Assembly: GCA_014773175.1 (NCBI GenBank)
Contig: VXCM01000505.1
Coordinates: 1 to 64,000 of the forward strand
DNA: 64,000 nucleotides
From: Lucifuga dentata
Taxonomy: Eukaryota; Chordata; Actinopteri; Ophidiiformes; Bythitidae
Direction of reading: 5' to 3'
Shown: one piece after another, positions 56,801 through 64,000 of the stretch
Position numbering within the stretch: the stretch's first letter is position 1
Layout of the letters: each line of letters starts with the position of its first letter
Position numbers and translations under genes: made by a program
Notes under the pieces: model-generated
What the model was told of the DNA's origin: nothing
Databases searched by the model: none
The model's input: the letters and a program-made list of their open reading frames with translations, nothing else

Positions 56801-57946
56801 TGGACGGACAAATTGTGACGTAGGACCTTTTGGATCAGGGTTTTCTTCACGTTCAGTTCATTCTGGTATGCTATTAAAATCAAGTTGTTGATACTTGAAA
56901 CGTTCTTGAGACAGGTAATCCATCATCGTAAACAATATATGCATTCAGTTTTTTCGAAGTTTAGTATTTTTAGCGTTTAAGCGCAATAAAAAGCGTGGAG
57001 TGTCTCCACCAGGGAATATAGTCCCAAAAGAAGACCTGCATTTATGGAAAAATTTAAAGGACCGTGACTTCATAAGGCTGTGTAACTATTAGCAGGAGGA
57101 ACATGGATTTTTAAGGTGGGTGTATCACTTGAATATTTGATTTTGAAAGATTAAGAGATTTTGCAAAATATCAGGCTTTATTTGCATATGGTTTTATTCT
57201 CTGGGAAATGATTGTCAGTAACGTAATATGTATGAAAATTGAATATATTAGGCTCAAACATGCAAAATGGCNAATGATTGTCAGTAACGTAATATGTATG
57301 AAAATTGAATATATTAGGCTCAAACATGCAAAATGGCCGGTACAGTCATTTAAATATTTAAATTTGATTTTGAAAGATTAACAGGTTTTGTAAAATATCA
57401 GGAAAGCTGAAATACAGTTTTAGCCTTTGGGAAATGATTGTTAGTAACCTTATGTGTATGCAAATTGAATATATTAGGCTCAAACATTCAAAGGTATGGT
57501 CCTTTAACTTGAACTATGCGCCTTTTCTGTTTAACAGTAATTTACTGTGTCCAACTATCAAGCGTTAGCTATTCTCCGACAAACACGTCGGTAAGACAAG
57601 CATCCTTGCGGAGTGGGAGAGTTTCAGATGCCTGTGCAATTACATAGGAAGTCTTCATAAAGCAGTCAAGACCTGACAAGCTCAGAAAGCGGCGTGTTTA
57701 CTGAGCATGCGGAGCCAAACAGCCTGCAGGCTCGACCTCGCTTCTGCTCGCAGCGATGTGACCTTGTACAACCTGATCATCGTTACCAGACGGGACCAAG
57801 CCAACCTCAAAAGCTCTCTCTTCTTACCGTGCCCTTGTCTTGCAGGCACATCATGAGGGTGCACACGTCTCCTGTGGCTTGGTGGTTGACGATCACCATG
57901 GCTTCGTCTTCAGAGATGGGCCTCACGTCGTCGCCCCACTCTGTTA
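27143..57946 (-). CDS. lpgat1: lpgat1, lysophosphatidylglycerol acyltransferase 1 (5' partial)
   Basis: ER membrane acyltransferase that re-acylates lysophospholipids. It belongs to the PlsC/AGPAT family. Six exons in the window splice in frame: 57946-57828, 56172-56077, 49436-49157, 42241-42115, 29071-28965 and 27294-27143, giving 881 nt and about 292 residues with stop. The acyltransferase motif HX4D is present as NHQATGDV, and the FPEG motif as LFPEGGFLRKRRETS. The C-terminus ends in a hydrophobic segment (IIQSFAFASGYMWY) and CCLF. The human protein has 370 residues. The missing roughly 80 N-terminal residues (the first membrane segments) were not found up to 64000, so that exon lies outside. 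Introns reach 13 kb and are repeat-rich. Identity is secure. Confidence 0.95.
27368..28943 (+). mobile_element. TTAA element, subfamily B, split by a hAT-type insertion
   Basis: Left half 27368-27766 begins TTAAAGGAGCATACTGG. The right half 28782-28943 ends TATATGGTCCTTTAA. The two halves join into one B element when the foreign 1 kb between them is ignored. Lies in the last lpgat1 intron. Confidence 0.75.
27767..28781 (-). mobile_element. hAT-like non-autonomous element inside a B copy
   Basis: The end at 28781 reads CAGAGGTGGGTAGAGTAGCC on the minus strand, followed by repeated ACTTGAGTA/TACTCAAGT motifs, a common fish hAT-type end. The other end lacks a clear inverted copy. It contains a tandem duplication of about 100 bp at about 28215-28380 and the assembly duplication around N28596 (28535-28595/28597-28657). 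Confidence 0.55.
28965..29071 (-). CDS. lpgat1: lpgat1 exon, WLYQRFVEKEELL
   Basis: MYPIKEVPVEAEPLTDWLYQ, then RFVEKEELLAHFYDT. Acceptor CTCTCTGCAG, donor GTTTGTC (non-standard after GT). A B element ends 21 bp downstream. Confidence 0.94.
29208..29241. repeat. (TG)n microsatellite
   Basis: Uninterrupted TG repeat in lpgat1 intron. Confidence 0.9.
29340..29690. mobile_element. Fold-back element with inverted GATTAAGGCAATAA
   Basis: A perfect 14-bp inverted pair, GATTAAGGCAATAA at 29386-29399 and its complement at 29626-29639, bounds a repeat. A diverged relative is at about 58560-58760 (shared TCTGATTACGCAA-type sequence). Class unknown. Confidence 0.5.
29710..30292. repeat. Direct repeat pair, about 70 bp
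   Basis: About 29710-29778 and 30219-30292 share GTGATxAAGTTAAATC and AGTGAGAACTCA sequence. Origin not recognised. Confidence 0.55.
30293..31540. other. lpgat1 intron, no recognised feature
   Basis: Unique-looking intron sequence. No exon or element identified. A local doubling of ATATCAGGAGGTCTGAG occurs near 31138-31193. Confidence 0.5.
31541..31775 (+). repeat. Common teleost dispersed repeat
   Basis: Runs from ATCCATCCATTTTCAATACC through GGGATTCAAACCCATAACC to GTGAGGCAGCAGTGCTA. This is a very common fish dispersed repeat type that I recognise by these landmarks. Its class was not assigned. Confidence 0.6.
31776..32441. other. lpgat1 intron, no recognised feature
   Basis: No exon, RNA gene or repeat family recognised. 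Confidence 0.5.
32442..32890 (-). mobile_element. TTAA element, subfamily B, damaged
   Basis: Left end TTAAAGGACCATACTGGCG is intact. The right end breaks off after GGGCTCAAAC at about 32890. A short internal duplication of the GGCAxxCTGGAAGGT motif is present. It adjoins the next A copy almost directly. Confidence 0.75.
32909..33470 (+). mobile_element. TTAA element, subfamily A, full length
   Basis: 562-bp TTAA-flanked copy, left end AGGACCATACCATTC and right end GGATGGTATGGTCCT. Confidence 0.85.
33471..34460. other. lpgat1 intron, no recognised feature
   Basis: Complex sequence with no exon or family assigned; it could be an old retroelement remnant. Confidence 0.4.
34461..35165 (+). pseudogene. 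Tc1/mariner transposon relic with broken transposase
   Basis: Begins AAGTTTGGAATCACCCAGAAA, the start of a familiar vertebrate Tc1-type element. From about 34804 a decayed transposase N-terminus is recognisable: SIVVLRSEDYSAYHIAKK at 34852-34905, then frameshifted remnants of the second helix-turn-helix and linker to 35165. The catalytic part is missing and several stops interrupt the rest. Confidence 0.75.
35440..35650 (+). repeat. Polypurine (A/G) tract with assembly duplication
   Basis: A- and G-only sequence, low complexity. About 67 bp are doubled around N35569. The open frames across it are compositional. Confidence 0.85.
35651..37153. other. lpgat1 intron, no recognised feature
   Basis: Only a short CTC trinucleotide repeat at about 36670-36690 stands out. 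Confidence 0.5.
37154..37655 (+). mobile_element. TTAA element, subfamily B
   Basis: 502-bp TTAA-flanked copy, left AGGACCATACCGGCAA and right CGCCAGTATGGTCCC. Confidence 0.82.
38034..39473. mobile_element. Inverted-end element (AGGCTACATTTACAC), interrupted
   Basis: AAGGCTACATTTACAC at 38034 is mirrored by GTGTAAATGTAGCCT ending at 39473. A variant of the same end (AAGGCTTCATTTACATG) recurs at about 38243, so the outer element may itself be composite. It hosts the hAT relic at 38315-38869 and a 30-plus A tract near 38127-38157. Target duplication not evident. Confidence 0.55.
38315..38869 (+). mobile_element. hAT element relic with 8-bp target duplication
   Basis: Ends CATAGACGGATTACC and, inverted, CATGGACGGATTATC. 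Flanks GTGTCAGA and GTGTCGGA form a 7/8 matching 8-bp target duplication, diagnostic for hAT. Inside, 38581-38660 encodes MEKCVPTGSAKYKLKKQKEA-like sequence similar to the N-terminus of hAT (TTF-domain) transposases, then breaks. The end motif GGGCCCTGGAGCC is common in fish hAT elements. A perfect 32-bp palindrome lies at 38758-38789. Confidence 0.7.
39474..40991. other. lpgat1 intron with a perfect hairpin
   Basis: Poly-A at about 39764-39788. A complex block at 39890-40330 might be regulatory. A perfect 19-bp stem with a 4-base loop lies at 40664-40705. Confidence 0.5.
40992..42057 (+). mobile_element. TTAA element, subfamily A, carrying a nested element
   Basis: Left end ATAAAGGACTATACCGACC (TTAA mutated to ATAA) and right end TATGGTCCTTTAA at 42057. 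It is interrupted by a TA-flanked element at 41392-41794 and by the assembly duplication 41797-41861/41863-41927. Confidence 0.8.
41392..41794. mobile_element. Mariner-type MITE nested in the A element
   Basis: 403 bp bounded by TA on both sides (41390-41391 and 41795-41796). Ends CCGTATATACTCGAATATAA and, inverted, CCGAGTATAAGCCG. Removal leaves the uninterrupted A sequence CTATTAGCAGG seen in other copies, so TA is the target duplication, as for Tc1/mariner elements. Confidence 0.8.
42115..42241 (-). CDS. lpgat1: lpgat1 exon, KGLQWVVDVTIAYP
   Basis: NKRKGLQWVVDVTIAYPKAR to AVTHVHYR, matching the conserved human GLQWIIDTTIAYPKAEPIDIQ-type segment. Acceptor CTGTCACAG, donor GTAAGAG. The upstream intron contains the 66-bp duplication around N42370. 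Confidence 0.95.
42242..43222. other. lpgat1 intron between exons at 42.2 and 49.2 kb (start)
   Basis: Contains the 66-bp duplication around N42370 and a short TG tract near 42571. No other feature recognised. Confidence 0.5.
43223..43815 (+). mobile_element. TTAA element, subfamily A, full length
   Basis: 593-bp copy with TTAA on both sides, left AGGATCATACCACCC and right GGGTGGCATGGTCCT. No nested insertions: a good reference copy for the family. Confidence 0.88.
43816..46097. other. lpgat1 intron, no recognised feature
   Basis: (CA)n at about 44588-44629 and poly-A with N45628. No exon recognised. Confidence 0.5.
46098..46404 (+). mobile_element. Helitron-like short element, copy 1
   Basis: Shares its sequence in opposite orientation with 60828-61107. 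Begins TC after A and ends CTAG before T with no target duplication, the pattern expected for Helitron insertion between A and T. Shared landmarks are TTGAAATTTGGCAGG and GCACTAGT. Confidence 0.5.
46405..49048. other. lpgat1 intron, no recognised feature
   Basis: A short block of repeated GCTA-rich words (GCTACATGTAACGCTATGCTA) lies near 46449-46500. Nothing else recognised. Confidence 0.45.
49049..49181. repeat. TG microsatellite and assembly duplication
   Basis: 66 bp (49049-49114 and 49116-49181) including the splice donor of an lpgat1 exon are present twice around N49115. Confidence 0.85.
49157..49436 (-). CDS. lpgat1: lpgat1 exon with the FPEG motif
   Basis: GKAHRDKQLIYLKDHLDKYY, then RKWIVLFPEGGFLRKRRETS to TGTPNQS plus one base. 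Donor CAG/GTACACACA within a TG microsatellite. The last 25 exon bases and the donor are repeated at 49090-49114 by the assembly duplication around N49115. The copy adjoining the exon body is used. Confidence 0.93.
49437..51834. other. lpgat1 intron before the minisatellite
   Basis: Homopolymer tracts with N49474 and N50331, (TG)n at about 50862-50887 and poly-A near 51146-51168. No exon recognised. Confidence 0.5.
51828..53601 (+). repeat. 1.77-kb minisatellite, GTTAGCCTGTCGGGCT type
   Basis: More than 100 tandem units of 12, 15 and 16 bp built from (T)TAGCCTGTC plus a variable GGGCTG, GAGCTG or TGGCTG end. Longer blocks of units recur (for example the block at about 51840 reappears near 51930 and 52060, and that at about 52790 near 53155), so there is higher-order structure. 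The last 64 bp are doubled around N53536. Confidence 0.95.
53682..54030 (+). mobile_element. TTAA element, subfamily B, right-truncated
   Basis: Begins TTAAAGGACCATTGTGCATG and follows the B consensus through GGGAATATAGTCCCAGGAGA, then stops near 54030. Confidence 0.75.
54031..56076. other. lpgat1 intron, no recognised feature
   Basis: AT-rich sequence with an (AAAT)n microsatellite at about 55491-55519. No exon or element recognised. Confidence 0.5.
56077..56172 (-). CDS. lpgat1: lpgat1 exon, VVQKMMWLMDHVF
   Basis: Exactly 32 codons, VVQKMMWLMDHVFKYTNFG to GDFFIRQ, matching the human segment between the HX4D and FPEG motifs. Acceptor TTTTCCAG, donor GTAAGAG. Confidence 0.95.
56173..56852. 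other. lpgat1 intron, homopolymer-rich
   Basis: Poly-C with N56256, poly-A with N56468 and a G-run with N56627. Nothing else recognised. Confidence 0.5.
56853..57345 (+). mobile_element. TTAA element, subfamily A, left-truncated
   Basis: Starts inside the element at GTTCAGTTCATTCTGG and runs to a normal right end GGCCGGTACAGTCATTTAA. 65 bp of that end are doubled around N57272. Confidence 0.75.
57355..57507 (+). mobile_element. TTAA element right-end fragment (subfamily A)
   Basis: A second right-hand fragment (ATTTGATTTTGAAAGATTAA to GGTATGGTCCTTTAA) directly follows the truncated copy in the same orientation. Confidence 0.7.
57828..57946 (-). CDS. lpgat1: lpgat1 exon with the HX4D motif
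   Basis: TEWGDDVRPISEDEAMVIVN, then HQATGDVCTLMMCLQDKGT. Contains the catalytic HX4D (HQATGD). Acceptor TGCTTCGCAG, donor GTAAGA, phase 0 at its end. It starts within a codon (phase 1), so a further upstream coding exon must exist. Confidence 0.95.
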
Positions 57947-58920
57947 CTGCGAAGCAGAAGAAGCAGATGTTTAGCTCCGGGCCAAGCACAACTCCCAAGT
58001 ACAGACGTTTTCAGGAGACGTGTCAAATATCTCGGGGCAGCAGACAGGTGTGGCTCACTGAAATTCAGTTTGCCTTTTCATTTTACTCAAACAACGATGG
58101 CATGTCCTTTAAGGTGATATTTACACTACAGTTGATGCTACTACTTTTTTTTTTTGACAGTCCCTTTACATCTTCGTTAAGTGGGACAGAAGCAAACAAA
58201 AATGAGAGAAATACTAAGACAAGCTATTGCTTTACATCACCAAGGCTACATTTTCACACCAGATAGAAAAAAATGACAACATATCAGACGTGTGGTTTTT
58301 AATGAGAATGGAGAAGTGCATTTCGGGAAATGGAATCACAATGACTTTCGTTATTTGACTGCCGAGCAGAAGAAACAGTCAAAGAGTGTTTTCATTATGT
58401 AATAAACTCAATCTCAGTTCCTTTTCTGTAACTAGCTGAGCTTTCTGGCGCTCACTTGGTACATTTGCGTGTTAAAACTTTGTTTGTACTCACATTAAGG
58501 CTATACATGTCGGCATATATTAAATAAGCTTTCTCAAAACAATAGGCTGAGATTATGCAATTATAAACGGATTCATTTAGACATTTAGTAAAGTTAGAAA
58601 TGTAAGCCGCCGCCGCTGAATGCATTTTTTCACATGCAGGACTCTCCTCATACTCTGATTACGCAATCTGCATATACGACAACCCACGGAACCCTGTTAA
58701 TTCAGTCCAGGTCTACGTCTTTCTCGCATTATTTCCTTAATCCTTATGCAAACAAAAGAAAAATAAGTATCAGTAAGTTAATAAGCAAAATGAGTATCGT
58801 GTGCTTGTACACGTATGAACTGTGTTGTCATTTTAACCATTAAACTCAAAAAACACCAAGAATTCTTCATATTCGTATGTTCATCCAGCCCTGTAACCCA
58901 GTGAAAGCAATTAGCAACCA
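57947..58920 (-). other. lpgat1 upstream intron (start)
   Basis: No exon found. A relative of the 29.3-kb fold-back element lies at about 58560-58760. Confidence 0.45.
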
Positions 58921-59501
58921 TTGAAGGACCATACCACCCATTTTGCATATTTGAGCCTAATATATTCAATTATCATACAAGTAACGTTACTGACAATCAT
59001 TTCCCAAAGGATAAAACCGTATTTCAGCTTTCCTGATATTTTGCAAAATCTCTTAATCTTTCAAAATTAAATATTCAAGTGATACACCCACCTTAAAAAT
59101 CCATGTTTTGCCTGATAATAGTTATGCAGCCTTATGAAGTCACATTCATTAAAATTTTTCGATAAACACAGGTCTTCTTTTGGGACTATATTCCCCAGTG
59201 GAGACATACATTCACTCCACCCTTTATATTGCGCTTAAATGATAAAATTACATAACTTTGAAAAAAACCTGAATACATATCTTGTTGGAGATGATGGATT
59301 ACCTATCCCAAGAACATTTCAAGTATCAACAAGTTGATTTTAAGAGCAAGAACAAGAATGAACTGAAACCTATGGCAGTCTGGAAGGTAGGAAAAACATT
59401 TTTAAATTCACCGTTGCAGTAGTATACTTTGGGAAATGATTGTGTTTGAAAATTGAATATATTAGGCTCAAACATGCAAAATGAGTGGTATAATCCTTTA
59501 T
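58921..59501 (-). mobile_element. TTAA element, subfamily A, ends mutated
   Basis: Left end TTGAAGGACCATACCACCC and right end GTGGTATAATCCTTTA: both TTAA sites carry changes, indicating an older copy. Confidence 0.8.
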
Positions 59502-60548
59502 AAAAAGAAAGAAAAAACCAAACAAACTTTCGATTTGTAGATTTTAACACACTGCTAGCTTGGTAGCATCTCAAAGTAAGAACTTTCAAATAAAGGTATG
59601 ACTTCTCAAAATATAAGAACGCGCCCCTTTAAAAAAAAAAAAAAAAAAANAAAAAAAAAAAAAAAAAAAAGTAATGTACCCAGGTTATATTTAATTCCTG
59701 ACATATTAAGTTATCCAGCTATTATTTATCAGCTCCTACGCTGACATTTTCCCAAAAGAATTAAGTCTGCTGCAAAAACACCCAGGTCATCAGAAAATAT
59801 TAAAAGTGGTCACCAACATCATGCAAACAAACAAACAAACAAACAAACAAACAAACAAACAAGATATGCTAGATATACATTAACAGTTGAAAATAGTCAT
59901 TTCTGAAACTGCACTTTGAATTTATGTTTAGGATGCTGCTTTTAAAAAAAAACTGATGCTGAAGCTTATTTGTATGTCTGTGATAGATAACTTACGCCTC
60001 CTTCTTCAGCAAAAAACAAAAAACAAAAAAAACAAAAAAACAAACGAAGCTTCCATGCAAAGCTGATAACACAACAACCAGGGGGCTGTGTTCGCTGTCA
60101 AAGTGATAAAAATAGTATGAAGCAAGCAGCAACTCTCTGAGGTAAATACAGGAACATTATGCAGGTACAAGCACAATGAGGCCTTAAACCACACAATCAC
60201 CCAAACATGATCAGGATAAGACAAAATGTTGTCAAGATGACTCATTCCTCATTTCTAAGCATGAGCTCGACTTTGCCTGTTTTCTGCCAAAAGCCGACAA
60301 CGACGCAAATGCAATGCAATGATTTTTCTCCACATCTTCATTACTCTACATCTTGTTGGTCCCAGGCTAGCTCTAAAACCCAATAGGATTCTTCATAAAT
60401 GAAGGTATTAGATAGGAAATCACAAGATTACGTTGCTGTGATATACTGTCTTGATACAACTTGTTAAATTTTGAAAAATTTATCCTATTTTTACATATCT
60501 ATGACAGCATATTAGGGCCATGTAAGCTGGGAAAAAAAAAAAATCAGA
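59502..60548. other. lpgat1 upstream intron, simple repeats
   Basis: Poly-A with N59650, (AAAC)n at about 59824-59861 and another A-rich tract near 60011-60043. No exon. Confidence 0.5.
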
Positions 60549-61395
60549 GGGGCATTATTTCGAGTTTTTAAACTCACAAATTTGCGAGTTTTAAACCTCG
60601 AAAATTTGCCAGATATAAAAGTCCCTATGCTTATGATAATTTGATGAACTGTATGCTTATGATAATTTGATTTTGTGCTCAATCCAATGGAAAAGTATAA
60701 TTTAATAAGGTCATGTACTCCCAAAAACACTCGCAAATTTATGAGTTTCAAAAAAAAAACAAAAAAAACAAAACAGAAAATTATTTTTAATGATGAATAA
60801 TCATTTTTTAATTTTTTTTTGACATTACTAGTGCAGTGCCCGTTCAAAGCGTGCCTGTTCGGATCGGGCTAGGTTTTGTGGTGCGCCCAGCCTGCCATAA
60901 GTGTCCGTGAAGCAGAGCATATGCCGCCACGCCCGGATCATATCCTGCCACACGGACTACTTTTTACCAGCACAGCTCAATTCAAGAACCGCTCATTCAA
61001 ACACCTTCACAAGCAGCACTGCACGTCCTTGGGTCCTGAGCAATGAACCTGCTGAATTTCAACTTCATACAGTGTCGGGTTCTAGAGATGCTGGTGCCAC
61101 AGACAGATTTCTGACTTTATAGATAATTACATTCTTTTTCATAACGAAAAAGAGAAAATAATGAGAACAGGAATCGAACCACTTCACGTTGTGACTATGC
61201 CTGCAATATCTTATTTTGTTATTTTATTACCTTATTAAATTATACCTTTCCATCAGATTCAACAATAAAGAAATATTTGTGCTTTTAGTGTAAAATCATC
61301 AAATTACCATAAGCATACAGACTTTTAAAACTGGCAAATTTTCGAGTTTTAAAACTGGCAAATTTACGAGTTTAAAAACTCGAAATAATGTCCCC
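60549..61395. mobile_element. Element with about 97-bp inverted ends
   Basis: Arms 60549-60645 and 61298-61395 are inverted copies with roughly 85-90 % identity by eye, starting GGGGCATTATTTCGAG and GGGGACATTATTTCGAG. The arms contain repeated CGAGTTTTAAACTCG-like words. No ORF. It hosts the Helitron-like copy at 60828-61107. No clear target duplication; the family was not recognised. Confidence 0.7.
60828..61107 (-). mobile_element. Helitron-like short element, copy 2
   Basis: Minus-strand copy of the 46-kb element. On the minus strand it starts TCTGTCTGTGGCACCA after A and ends GGGCACTGCACTAG before T. Nested inside the 60.5-61.4 kb inverted-end element. Confidence 0.5.
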
Positions 61396-62526
61396 TTGTT
61401 TATTTTTCTTTGTCTTATATTACCCTAATACCCCATCGTAGATATTCGATTGGTATTTAAGATAAGATTTTTGTCTTTACAGTCAGCGATATAAATACAT
61501 GGAATAAGCTACATACATGGATGACCATAAAAGGATTCCGTCGTCCGTGGAACATATGACTTATTGCTCACTGACACGAGAAAAGGTGAACCAGGTGAGG
61601 AAACGCATGCAGACGATGCTTATGTGGATTTATTTATGATTACGACTCTGATTATGATGTTTATATTGTTTGAAAAAGCAATGAAACCACATGCAACAGA
61701 ATACCATGTCTGCCGCGCTCTTGCAACTGGCCTCAGATCAGAAAAGCTAATAGTGCATCAGAACCCATGTGAATGACTCCACATTATCACAGAAAACATA
61801 TGAAATTACATCAAAAATTTAGAGCTGAAACATTTCCCTATACTTCACCGCCAAAAGAATTTAAGTACTTATGCTTTTCTTAAACTATCTATCAATCTGC
61901 AAGAGTTGGTTTTGGCTGTGATTGCTGACAACATCCTGTGTCGACATTGTGAAAACATTAGTGTTCCTACAGGCGACAATGAGCGACGTCTCTCAGGGTT
62001 CTCATACGCTGATTTACAGCGTCAGGCCTCTATTCAGAGCTACTTCATTAACCATTCACCTGCATGTGACTGTTGACAGGAAATGCATGGGAGCTGCGAC
62101 AAAGGGAAGGAGAAGGCTCGTGTGAGATGAGGGGCGTCCATGGTAGTCCTCCAGCAAACACGAGAGCTCCCTTTGCAATTCAACACATTTTAACGGCTCT
62201 GTGCATTTGCAGAGAAACAAGGAGGTCTGCAAGCGTGCGGCCGATCCAAAGCCAGAGGGTGAAGAGATTCAGCCTGGATGTTGCTGGGAATCCCTCACTG
62301 ATCGGGGAGGATCAGGGAGTGTGTGTGTGTGTGTGTGATGTGAAAGCTTGCATCAGGCAGGCTAAGCATTTCCTGTTGATGGAGGAGTTCACGTTGAGCT
62401 GAGCGAGCTGAAGCGTCATCAGAACTGCTTTTTTGTCAGCGAGTATAACATTTTCAAGGAGGAAAATTCAAGAAAGCTGCGTGAGTACGTGACAAAACAA
62501 AACCCACATGACAAACCTGTATGTAC
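61396..62526. other. lpgat1 upstream intron, no recognised feature
   Basis: Short (TG)n near 62318-62338. No exon match for the missing lpgat1 N-terminus in any frame. Confidence 0.5.
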
Positions 62527-63109
62527 TTAAAGGACCATACCAGCCATTTTGCACATATTTGAGCCTAATATATTCAATTTTCACATGTTACATTACTGAC
62601 AATCATCTTCCAAAGGATGAAACTGTATTTCAGCTTTCCTGATATTTTGCAAAATCTCTTAATCTTTCAAAATCAAATATTCAAGTGATACACCCACCTT
62701 AAAAATCCATGTTTCTCCTGCTAATAGTTACACAGCCTTATGAAGTCACAGTCGTTTAAACTTTTCAATAAACACAGGTCTTCTTTTGGGACTATATTCC
62801 CTGGTGGAGGCATACATTCACTCCACGCTCTTTATTGTGCTTAAACACTAAAATTACATAACTTTGAAAAAAACTTGAATACGCGTCTTGTTCACGATGA
62901 TGGATTACCTATCCCAAGAACGTTTCAAGTATTAACAAGTTGGTTTTAATAGCGTACCAGAATGAACTGAAACCAATGGAGGTCTGGAAGGTAGGAAAAA
63001 CATTTTTAATTCACTGTTCCAGTAGTATGCTTTGGGAAGTGATTTTCAGTAATGTTATGTGTATGAAAATTAGGCTCAAACATGCAAAATGGCCAGTATG
63101 GTCCTTTAA
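62527..63109 (-). mobile_element. TTAA element, subfamily A, full length
   Basis: 583-bp TTAA-flanked copy, left AGGACCATACCAGCC and right GGCCAGTATGGTCCT. Confidence 0.87.
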
Positions 63110-63175
63110 AGTGCATAAATTAAGATGAACAATTACACACTCAGATCAGACCTTTTTTTTTTTGTTTTGTTTTTT

Positions 63176-63785
63176 TTAAAAGGAGCATACCAGGGATTTT
63201 ACATGTTTTGAGCCCAATAAATATAGAGAGCGTACACGTTACATTACCGCCAAGTATTTTCTAAAGGTTAAACCATATTTTAGGCTTTTGTGTTATTTTG
63301 CCAAATCACCCTAATCTTTCAAAATCAAATGTTTGAGTGATACACCCACCTTAGAATTCAATGTTTGGCCTGCTAAGATGTATGTTTGCATGTAGAAGGC
63401 ACAGTCGTTTTAATTTAATGGTAAAAGCAGTATATTCCCTGGCGGAGACGTACATTTTTCTTCCATTTCAATCCGTGTTGAATTGGTTAAACTAAGTAAC
63501 TGACAAAAAAAAGTAACAGCATGTGATGTGCTATGATGGATTACTTATCTCAAGATACAAGATACAAGAAAACTTTACTATCTCAGAAGAGAAGTTCATG
63601 ACATAGTTGCTGCTGATGCCAAAGAACAATCATCTCAAGAACGATTCAGGTCTCTCCAAGTTGATTTTCATACCGTGCTGGAATGAACTGAAACCAGCAT
63701 CTTCAAAAATTTACACTCTGGTAGTATTTTTTTGGGGAAAATGGCAGTATTGTAGCGTGTATAACCACCGGTATGGTCCTTTGAA
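63176..63785 (-). mobile_element. TTAA element, subfamily B, with a short insertion
   Basis: Left TTAAAAGGAGCATACCAGGG and right CACCGGTATGGTCCTTTGA. About 80 bp at 63560-63640 are not found in other B copies. It lies only 67 bp from the preceding A copy. Confidence 0.78.
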
Positions 63786-64000
63786 ACACTATTAAGTCAC
63801 TGTAGACCTTTAAAGATGCCTTAGAAACCAATACATGTGTAATGATTTCTGTCTTATTTTCATCCATTGCAGCCTTTTTGTACCTCCATCATGGAAACTA
63901 AAGCCTTGTGTGTGTGTGCGTGTGTGTATATTTTTTCAGGGCTAAATCGTGTAAACACAAGCATCAGATATGGACATTAAAACCTGAACGTAGCAGCCTG
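63786..64000. other. Window end, no recognised feature
   Basis: Short (TG)n near 63909-63928. Within the lpgat1 upstream intron if the first exon lies beyond. Confidence 0.5.

Noticed and set aside
58000..64000. Search for the missing first coding exon of lpgat1
   Set aside because: No minus-strand frame resembles the N-terminal membrane region (WYIEG-like or GYT-like motifs), so it is placed outside the window.

Overview
The window is nuclear DNA from a vertebrate, most likely a teleost fish. It has widely spaced multi-exon genes with GT-AG introns. Its mobile-element fossils are of kinds common in fish: a Tc1-like relic, hAT relics, many short TTAA-flanked elements with inverted ends, and a fish-type non-LTR retrotransposon tail. 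CA, TG and AAAT microsatellites are abundant. I see no viral, bacterial or toxin genes, no CRISPR array and no tRNA or rRNA gene.

Three protein genes are present, all on the minus strand: slc30a1 (zinc exporter ZnT1, 2 exons, 5507-9361), nek2 (mitotic kinase, 9 coding exons, 12131-19033) and lpgat1 (lysophospholipid acyltransferase, last 6 coding exons, 27143-57946; its N-terminal exon or exons lie beyond base 64000). The same order and shared orientation is known for human 1q32.3, so this is a conserved ancestral block rather than a functional operon. slc30a1 and nek2 each have a compact promoter with two inverted CCAAT boxes about 30 bp apart. slc30a1 also has a metal response element and a TCTCGCGAGA palindrome upstream.

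Layout: 1-3600 holds repeats and a dead LINE fragment. 3601-5506 is a minisatellite and the slc30a1 3' flank. 5507-10010 is slc30a1 and its promoter. 10011-12100 is intergenic with two short elements. 12131-19400 is nek2 and its promoter. 19400-27100 is intergenic, with a CpG-rich patch near 25.2 kb and a 140-base gap. 27143-64000 is lpgat1, whose large introns are packed with repeats, including a 1.77-kb minisatellite at 51.8-53.6 kb.

The dominant non-genic signal is a family of short non-autonomous elements of about 600 bp. They are flanked by TTAA, begin AGGACCATAC, have inverted ends of roughly 90 bp and carry no ORF. About 20 copies of two related subfamilies (called A and B here) are spread over the window, and one appears to supply the nek2 poly(A) signal. 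Nested elements allow relative dating: a TA-flanked mariner-type element inside an A copy, a hAT relic inside another inverted-end element, and a Helitron-like element inside an element with about 97-bp inverted ends.

Assembly caution: fourteen single N characters are each flanked by two direct copies of 46-67 bp. These look like unmerged contig overlaps. They break the frame of slc30a1 and duplicate the end of one lpgat1 exon. Counting each duplicated block once gives an uninterrupted slc30a1 frame of 486 codons. I found no convincing previously undescribed gene system. The most promising leads are the TTAA element family and its use as a gene 3' end, the nested elements, and the promoter-site arrangements.
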